From positions 1 to 28,932 of the forward strand of contig SMOI01000382.1 of assembly GCA_008000375.1 (NCBI GenBank): DNA of 28,932 nucleotides, written 5' to 3'. This document shows, piece by piece, positions 1 to 9,000 of the stretch (positions within the stretch are counted from its first letter, which is position 1; each line of letters opens with the position of its first letter). The stretch is from Poteriospumella lacustris (taxonomy: Eukaryota; Sar; Chrysophyceae; Chromulinales; Dinobryaceae). A program made the translations under genes and the position numbers. A model generated the notes under the pieces. It was not told the DNA's origin. It saw nothing but the letters and a program-made list of their open reading frames with translations, and made no database searches.

Positions 1-3000
1 AGCCCTCGACGCAGCCCAGCGCCGTGCCCAGCGCTCAGCCCTCGGCACAGCCCTCGACGCAGCCGTCGTCGCAGCCGTCGCGACAGCCGTCGACGGCGCC
101 GTCGATGGTCGCGGTGCTCCGCGGCGACGAGCTGCGCTGGGACGCGGCGCGGTCGACGTCGCAGGCGGGCGGCAGTCGCTGGGGCTTCGCCGTCGCGCTC
201 AACGCGGCGGGCGACCGCCTCGCGGTGGGCGCGCCCGCCGACGCGACGAACCGCGGCTCCGTGCGCGTGCTGGACACGGCGACGGGCGCGCAGATCGGCG
301 GGACGCTCACGGGCGTCGCGATGGGCGTTCCGACGGTCGCCAGCTTCGGCTTCGCGCTGTCGCTGAGCGCGGCCGGCGACGCGTTGGCCGTCGGGGCGAC
401 GACGCCGACCTCGGCCAGCGACACGGGCGTCGCCGCCGTCTTCGCGTGGGACGCGGTCGGCGGCGACTGGGCGCAGCGCGGCGCGCTGATCTCCAACGAA
501 ACGCCGCTCTTCGGCAGCTGCGTCGCGCTGGCGCCGAGCGGCCGCCTCTTGGCCGTGTGGGCGCCGGACGACGGCGGCCAAGCCGGCAGCGGCGCGTCGG
601 CGACGTACGGCGGCGTGGTCTTCGTCTACGTCTACAGCGACACGACGGGCGCCTGGGTCCAGAGCGGCATCGCGACGGTCTACGGCGGCGCGACGGACCT
701 GCAGCTGGCGGCCGCCTGGCACCGCGAGGGCCGCGCGCAGACGATGGCGGCCGACCGCGCGCTGACGCGCATCGTCGTCGGCGAACCGGCGAACGCCGCG
801 GCCACCTCGGGCAGCGGCCGCGTGCGCATCTACACGCGCACGGCGGCCAGCGCCGACGACGACGCGGCCGTCGCCTGGGACGACAACCTCACCGCGACGC
901 TCGACGGGCTGCAGGCCGACGAGCACTTCGGCAGCGTCGTGGCGCTCAGCGGCGACGGCCGCGTCGTGGCGGCCGCCACGCGGAAGCGGAACGCCACCAG
1001 CGGCGCGTACAGCGGCGTCGTGCGCGTCTACCGCGTCGAAGGCAGCGGCGCGTCGTGGCGGCAGCTCGGCGCCGACGTGGCCGCCGACAGCGACGGCAGC
1101 GACGCCACCGCCGGCGAAGCGGAGTTCGGCGTGTCGCTGGCGCTGAGCCGCGACGGCGCGCTGCTCGTCGTGGGCGGCGCGCAGCAGGCAACGGGCCGCG
1201 TGCGCAGCTTTGCCTACGACCGCGCGGCCGACGAGTGGCGTGCCGTGGCGGTCGGCAGCGTCGTCGGCAGCGGCTCTGGCGACGCGATGGGCTTCGCCGT
1301 GGCGCTGTCCGCCTCGGGGCACGTGCTGGCGGCCGGGGCGCCCTACGGCGCGACGGAGACGGTGCTGGTCGCGCAGCTGCTCGCCTCGCCGACCTCGCGG
1401 CCCTCGTCGCAGCCCTCGACGCAGCCCAGCGCCGTGCCCAGCGCTCAGCCCTCGGCACAGCCCTCGACGCAGCCGTCGTCGCAGCCGTCGCGACAGCCGT
1501 CGACGGCGCCGTCGATGGTCGCGGTGCTCCGCGGCGACGAGCTGCGCTGGGACGCGGCGCGGTCGACGTCGCAGGCGGGCGGCAGTCGCTGGGGCTTCGC
1601 CGTCGCGCTCAACGCGGCGGGCGACCGCCTCGCGGTGGGCGCGCCCGCCGACGCGACGAACCGCGGCTCCGTGCGCGTGCTGGACACGGCGACGGGCGCG
1701 CAGATCGGCGGGACGCTCACGGGCGTCGCGATGGGCGTTCCGACGGTCGCCAGCTTCGGCTTCGCGCTGTCGCTGAGCGCGGCCGGCGACGCGTTGGCCG
1801 TCGGGGCGACGACGCCGACCTCGGCCAGCGACACGGGCGTCGCCGCCGTCTTCGCGTGGGACGCGGTCGGCGGCGACTGGGCGCAGCGCGGCGCGCTGAT
1901 CTCCAACGAAACGCCGCTCTTCGGCAGCTGCGTCGCGCTGGCGCCGAGCGGCCGCCTCTTGGCCGTGTGGGCGCCGGACGACGGCGGCCAAGCCGGCAGC
2001 GGCGCGTCGGCGACGTACGGCGGCGTGGTCTTCGTCTACGTCTACAGCGACACGACGGGCGCCTGGGTCCAGAGCGGCATCGCGACGGTCTACGGCGGCG
2101 CGACGGACCTGCAGCTGGCGGCCGCCTGGCACCGCGAGGGCCGCGCGCAGACGATGGCGGCCGACCGCGCGCTGACGCGCATCGTCGTCGGCGAACCGGC
2201 GAACGCCGCGGCCACCTCGGGCAGCGGCCGCGTGCGCATCTACACGCGCACGGCGGCCAGCGCCGACGACGACGCGGCCGTCGCCTGGGACGACAACCTC
2301 ACCGCGACGCTCGACGGGCTGCAGGCCGACGAGCACTTCGGCAGCGTCGTGGCGCTCAGCGGCGACGGCCGCGTCGTGGCGGCCGCCACGCGGAAGCGGA
2401 ACGCCACCAGCGGCGCGTACAGCGGCGTCGTGCGCGTCTACCGCGTCGAAGGCAGCGGCGCGTCGTGGCGGCAGCTCGGCGCCGACGTGGCCGCCGACAG
2501 CGACGGCAGCGACGCCACCGCCGGCGAAGCGGAGTTCGGCGTGTCGCTGGCGCTGAGCCGCGACGGCGCGCTGCTCGTCGTGGGCGGCGCGCAGCAGGCA
2601 ACGGGCCGCGTGCGCAGCTTTGCCTACGACCGCGCGGCCGACGAGTGGCGTGCCGTGGCGGTCGGCAGCGTCGTCGGCAGCGGCTCTGGCGACGCGATGG
2701 GCTTCGCCGTGGCGCTGTCCGCCTCGGGGCACGTGCTGGCGGCCGGGGCGCCCTACGGCGCGACGGAGACGGTGCTGGTCGCGCAGCTGCTCGCCTCGCC
2801 GACCTCGCGGCCCTCGTCGCAGCCCTCGACGCAGCCCAGCGCCGTGCCCAGCGCTCAGCCCTCGGCACAGCCCTCGACGCAGCCGTCGTCGCAGCCGACG
2901 GGGCGACCCACCGCGCAGCCGTTCGCGTCGCCGTCTGCGCAGCCATCGCGCCAGCCGACGGGGCGGCCCTCGTCGCAGCCGTCGCGCCTCCCCTCGACGC

Positions 3001-6000
3001 AGCCCAGCGCGCAGCCGTCTGCGCGGCCGTCCGCACAGCCGTCGCGACAGCCGTCGACGCAGCCGTCGACGCAGCCGTCGGCGCAGCCCTCGTCGTGGCC
3101 CAGCGCGCAGCCGACTGTGCAGCCCACGACGCAGCCGTCGCAGCAACCGACGGCGCAGCCGTCCGCTCAGCCGACCGCGCAGCCATCGCGCCAGCCAACG
3201 GGTCGCCCGTCGGCGCAGCCCTCGTCGCAGCCGACGGAACAGCCGACCGGGCAGCCGTCGCTGCAACCGACGTCCCGTCCCACCGCGCAGCCGTCGCTGC
3301 AGCCCTCGACGCGACCCTCTGCGCAGCCGACGACGCAGCCGTCGCTGCAGCCGACGAGGCGTCCTACCGCACAGCCGTCTGCTCAGCCCTCGGCGCAGCC
3401 GACAGAGCAGCCGACCGCGCAGCCTTCGTCTCAGCCCTCGACGCAGCCGACTACGCGGCCCTCGACGCAGCCGTCTGCTCAGCCATTGGCGCAGCCGACG
3501 AGGCGGCCCACCGCACAACCGACGGGGCTGCCGTCCCAGCAGCCGACTGCGCAGCCTTCGTCGCAGCCAACGGCGCAGCCAACGACGCAGCCAACGACGC
3601 TCCCCACACGGCAGCCCTCGGTGCAGCCCTCGTCACAGCCGTCGCAGCAGCCGTCGTGGCAACCTTCGTCACGGCCAACGGCGCAGCCAACGACGCAGCC
3701 AACGAGGTTTCCGACCTCGCAGCCCTCGTCACAGCCGTCGCAGCAGCCGTCGTCGTTGCCCTCGACACAGCCAACGGCGCAGCCGACTGCTCGGCCCAGC
3801 GCACAGCCCTCGAGACAGCCCACCGCGCAGCCCTCGGCGCAGCCGTCTTCGTCGCCCTCGGCGCAGCCGTCGGCTCAGCCCACACGGCCGCCCTCGGGAC
3901 AGCCGTCTGAGCAGCCGTCAGCGCAGCCGTCGTCGTTCCCCTGGACACAGCCGACGACGCAGCCCACGTCACATCCCTCGGCGCGGCCCACGACGCAGCC
4001 CAGCGCCCCTCCGACGGGGCAGCCATCGCTGCGCCCCACGACGCTGCCGTCGTCGCGGCCCTCGACGCAGCCGACCGAGCGGCAGTCGCAGCGCCCGACG
4101 ATTGCGCCGACGCGGAAGCCGACGCGGCGGCCAACGTGGCAGCCCTCGTCGCAGCCGACCGCGCGGCCCAGCGCACAGCCCACCGCGCAGCCGTCGGGGC
4201 TGCCGACCGCGCAGCCCTCGTCACCGCCGTCTGCGCAGCCGTCGCAGCAGCCGTCGCAGCAGCCCTCGTCGAGGCCCTCGGTGCTGCCCAGCGCCTCTCC
4301 GACGCGGCAGCCGACGCGGCAGCCGACCGCTCGGCCCAGCGCACAGCCCTCGAGGCAGCCCACCGCGCGGCCCTCGACGCTGCCGACCTCGCAGCCCTCG
4401 GCGCAGCCCTCGTCACAGCCGACGGCGCAGCCCACGCGGCAGCCCACACGGCGGCCCTCGGCGCAGCCGACTGAGCGGCCGTCTTCATCGCCGTCGCTGC
4501 GCCCAACGACGCTGCCAACGCGTCAGCCGACGGGGCAGCCGTCCTCGCGGCCCGCCGCACAGCCCAGTGCCCGGCCCAGCCGCCTCCCCTCGTCGCAGCC
4601 GACCACGCAGCCCTCGACGCAGCCGACCGCGCAGCCGTCGCGGCGCCGGTCGCCGTCACCGACGTACGCGCGGACGCGAGCGCCATCGGCGGCGCAGGCG
4701 ACGGCGACGTTCTCCGCGACGACGGCGCTCGTCAGCGCCGCGGCCTTCGACTGGCGCAACGACTCGACGCTCGCGGCCTTCGGCGCCTGCGACGAGCTGC
4801 TCGTGGGCGCGCCGGCCGCGCCGTTCGGCATCGTCGGCTGCCGCTGGCTGCCCGTCGCGCTGGCCGCGGCGCCGCGGACGCTGGCGCTCGTCGTCGACGT
4901 CGAGCGCGCCGCGCCGCAGATCGACGCGCCGGCGCCGCTGCTGCTGCGGCGCCGCCGCGACGAGGCCGCCGTCTACGCGCTCAGCGTCGCGGACCGCGTC
5001 GCCTTCGACGCCGCCGCGCTGCCGACGCTGACGCTGCTCTGCGCCGCGCCGCGCTGCGTCGCGACGCTGACGGCGCCGTTCGCCGCGTCGGCCGCCGGCC
5101 TCGGCGACGACGCCTCGTACGTCTGGCCCTGGAACTCGCTCAACGTAAGCGGCGGTCTCGCGCAGCAAAAGGTACCGTGGTCGGGCGTCGTCGGCGTCGT
5201 GTCGCGCGCGGCGGCCGCGCGGCTCGTCAACGCGACGGCGGCGTCGCGCGTGTCGCTGTCGCTGTGCAACGTGTTCGCGCAGTGCCGCGCGGCCGTCGTC
5301 GCGCCGCGCGTGGTGCGGGTGGCGTCGGTGGCGGTGCAGCTGCGCGTCGCGGGCCGCGCCGTGGCGGCCGTCGGCGTCGTCAGCGGCCGCAGCTTCGTCG
5401 CCGAGGCCGTCGCGCTCTTCGTCGCGCCGCCGGCGAACTGGTCGCGGTCGGCGGCCGCGACGACCGTCGCCTTCGCCTGGACGCTCACCGACGTCACCAA
5501 CGCCACCGGCGGCTCGACGGGCGCCGCGGCGCTGACGTCGCTGTCGCCGAACCCGTCGCAGTTTCGCCTGGCGCCGTTCGCGCTCGTCACCGGCCGCGTC
5601 TACCGCCTCCGCGTCGAGGCGCGCCGCACCGACGGCGACGGCGACGTCGACGGCGACGCGGCGGAGCTGCTCGTGCGCTGCGTCGCAGCGCCGCTGCGCA
5701 TCGTCGTGGCGCCCGCCGAGACGCCGCTCGACGTCGTCGTCGGCGTCGCGCGCGACGTCGCCGTCGCCGTCGCGTCGCTGAACGACGCCGGCGGCGCCAC
5801 GACGCTGACGGCGACGCGCTGCGTCGTCGACGGCCTCGTCGCCTGCGACGCCGCCGCCGTCGCCGTCAGCGTCACGCGCGTCGCCGTGGCGCGCGGCGCG
5901 GCGCAGTTCGTCGTGCGCGTCGCGGGCAACGCGTCGTCGTCGTCGTCGTCGGCGCTCGCGGGGCGCGACGCGGAGCTGACGCTGCGCGGCGCCGTCTTCG

Positions 6001-9000
6001 CCGCCAACGCCACCGACGACGCGGCGCCGCTCGCGACGGCGACGCGCGTCGTGGCGCTGCGCTGGCTCAGCGCCGCCGCGGCGCCGCGCGTCGTGCCGCT
6101 CGCCGTGGCGCTGGACGCCGCCGCGACGGCCACCGCCGCCGACGTCGACGCGGGCGGCGGCGACGCGCGGCTCGTGGCGCCGCCGGCGGGCGACGTGTCG
6201 CTGCGCGCGACGTTGTCGCTGGACGCGCTGCCGGCCGCGACACAGAACGCGACACCGGCGACGGCGACGGCGACGTGTCGCTGGGACGCGCTGTACCCGG
6301 CGACGACGACGCAGGCGACGGCGCTCGCGACGCTGACGCTGCGGCGAACGCGACGCAGGCGACGGCGATGCTGCGCGTGTCGCTGGCGACGCTGCTGGCG
6401 GCGTCGCCGACGCTGGCGGCGCGCGCGGCGGGCGGCGGGTCGCTGTTCGTCCTGCGCGTCGCCTGCGTCGCGGCCGACGCGTCGTGGCGCGCGACGAGCG
6501 TCGTCGACGTCGTCGTCAACGCGGCGCCCTTCGGCGGCGCTTTGACGCTGCGCGTCGCCGGCGACGGCGACGGCGACGGTGACGGTGACGTGGCGGCGGC
6601 GCCGCTGGTGGCGCTGGCGACGCGCGTGTCGCTGACGGCGCCGGGCTGGCGCGACGCGGCGGCCGAGGACTACCCGCTGCGCTTCGTGTTCGCCGCGGGC
6701 GGCGCGACGCTGCCGTCGCACTGGCTCGCGCCCGCGGCGGAGGACGCGCTGCTGCCGCGGCTGACGCTGGCGGCGGGGCCCGCGCCGCTGACGCTGCGGG
6801 TCACCGTCGCCGACGCGCTCGGCGCCGCCGCGTGGCGCGAGGCCAACGCGACGCTGGTGACGCACGGCGACTCGCCGGCCGCCGGCGGCTTCTGGCGCCG
6901 CCTGCGCCGCCTCTTCGGTGCCGCCAACGCCACCGACGCCGACGGTGACGGTGACGGTGACAGCGACGGCGACGGCGACGCGGCGGAGGAGGCGCCGCTG
7001 CTGTCGCCGCTGGCGACGGACGACGGCGGCTTCGTGGCGGCGCGGCGCGCGGCGAGCGTCCTGCGCAGCCTCACGACGCTCGTCGCGGCGCGCGCGACGT
7101 ACGCGGCGCCCGTCTACGTCGCCTGCGCCAACTTCACGCGCGACACGCTCGCGCCGCTGCTCAACGCGTCGGCGCGCGTCGCCGACGACGCGGCGCTGCT
7201 GCCGCTCGGCAGCGACGCGGCGCGCGCGGCGGGCGCCACGTCGGAGCGCGCGCTACTGCGCGGCTGGCAGGGCGAGGCGCGCCTCGTCGTGGGCTACGCG
7301 GCGCTGCAGGTCGCGCGCCTCGACGTGCTCGCGGCGCTGACGCCGGCGCTGGCCGCGGCGCAGGCGGCGGGCGACGTCAACGCGACGCGGCGCGCGCTGG
7401 CCGCCGTGTCGCAGGCGGTGGACGCGCTGGCGCCCACGGCGCTCGCGCTGCTGCAGCTCTACGCGGCGGCCAACGCGACCGGCGCCAGCGTCAGCGGCGG
7501 CGGCGGCGGCAGCGGCGGCGCGGTGGTGCTGCAGACGATCGCGCTGCAGTCGCCGCTGCTGTCGGCGCTCGTCGCCGTCGTCGCGGTGCCGCCGCTGCCG
7601 CCGACGGCGCCGTCGGCGACGCTGACGCTGCCGACGCCGCGCGACAACGCGACGACGACGACGGTGACCGTGACGCCGCCGCCGACGCTGGCGCTGGGCC
7701 CGAGCGGCGCCGGCGGCGTCGTCGTCGGCGTCGTCGTCAGCGTCGTGCAGCTGCCGGCGAACGCGACGGCGGCCAGCGGCGGCGGCAGCGGCGTCGTCGG
7801 GGGCAGCGCGGCGGCGCAGCTGGCGACGCCGACGCTGTCGTCGGACGTCGTCTCGCTGACGCTGCTACTCGCGGCGCCCAACGCGTCGGCGCTGGCGGCC
7901 GCGCCGCTGCCGCGCTTCACGCTGAACGTGTCGCTGTCGCCCGCCGCGGCGCAGACGGCGGCCGCGGCGCAGGCGGCGGCGGCGGCGGGCGCCGACTGGC
8001 TGCGCCACAACTGCAGCGTCGGCCGCGCCGAGGTCGTCGCGCACCGCTGCGCCGTGTCGCGCGTCTGGCTCAACGTGTCGTGCACCGGCGTCGCGGCGGC
8101 GCGCGTCGCGCGGCAGTGCCCCGTGTCGCGCGTCGTGTGCAGCGTCCTGAGCCTCGACGCGGCCACCGTCGTCAGCGACGACTACTGCGTCGCCGCCGTC
8201 GTCGCCGGCCGCGTCTCGTGTCGCTGCGGCGACGGCGCCGCCGGCAACGCGACGAGCGCCGCCAACGCGGCGGTGCTGGCGCTGCGCGGCCGCCTCTCCG
8301 TCGCGGCGTTTTCGTCGTTCGCCGCGGGCGACCTCGACGCGTCCGTCGGCGTCGTCAGCGCCGGCCTCGGCGCCAGCGCCGCGAGCGAGTCGCAGGCGAT
8401 TCTCGCCGCCTTCAGCGCCGTCTGGGGCGCCGGGCTGCTGCTCGTCCTGGCGCAGTACCTCGGCTGGACGCGGCCGCGCGACAGCGACGCCGACGCCGAC
8501 GACGACACACGCGACACGCGGCCGACGAAGAAAGCCGCCGCCGCCGCCGCTTCGGTGGCTCCGTCGCCGTCGCCGTCGCCGTCGTCGGTGGCGCCGCTCG
8601 CCGACGTCGTCGTCGTCTGCGGCCGCTGCGGCGGCGACACGTCGCGCTCCGCCGACGACTGCGACGCCGCCGACGACGACTGCGACGCGGCGGCGGCTGC
8701 GACGCGGCGGCGGCGGCGCCAGCGCAGCGTCGCGTGGCGGCGGAGCGGCTCGTGGCGCGGTACGCGCTGTCGCTGGTGCCGCGCGTCTTCGCGCCCGGCG
8801 CCGCGTGGTACACGCGCCTCGCGGCCGCGCTGCGCCGCCAGCACCCGTACGCGCAGGCGCTGCTGCCGCCGCTGCGCGACACGCGCCCCGCCGCAGGCCG
8901 CGTCGCGACACAGGGCGACACACCGGCGGAGGGCGACACGCGGCGGCGGATGTTGTCGGTGGTGCGGCTGCTGACGGCGCTGACGGCGTCGTGTCTGGTG

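Larger units (their letters stand above)
1..2897 (+). repeat. Exact 1410-bp tandem duplication of the propeller module
   Basis: Bases 1-1410 recur as 1411-2820. A third copy starts at 2821 and matches for 77 bases (to 2897) before diverging into the stalk. The two full copies appear identical, silent positions included, and encode 470 residues each. The unit begins and ends inside P-S/T-x-Q coding repeats, which suits unequal recombination between those short repeats. The left edge falls at the start of a unit, so more copies may lie upstream. Confidence 0.95.

Noticed and set aside
446-3910. 1154-codon plus-strand open frame overlapping the propellers and stalk
   Set aside because: It is another frame of the GC-rich gene. 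The product is Arg/Gly/Ala low complexity and mirrors the 1410-bp duplication, whereas the overlapping frame encodes recognisable domains.
2800-4655. Regular short repeats that could suggest a CRISPR-like or satellite array
   Set aside because: The period is 12 bp with no unique spacers, and it encodes a continuous P-S/T-x-Q stalk in frame with flanking domains.
8606-8727. A GT-AG interval that would also correct the frame change at 8681-8714
   Set aside because: In DNA this rich in GTC and CAG, many GT-AG pairs fit by chance. The exact 17-bp tandem duplication explains the shift more simply.
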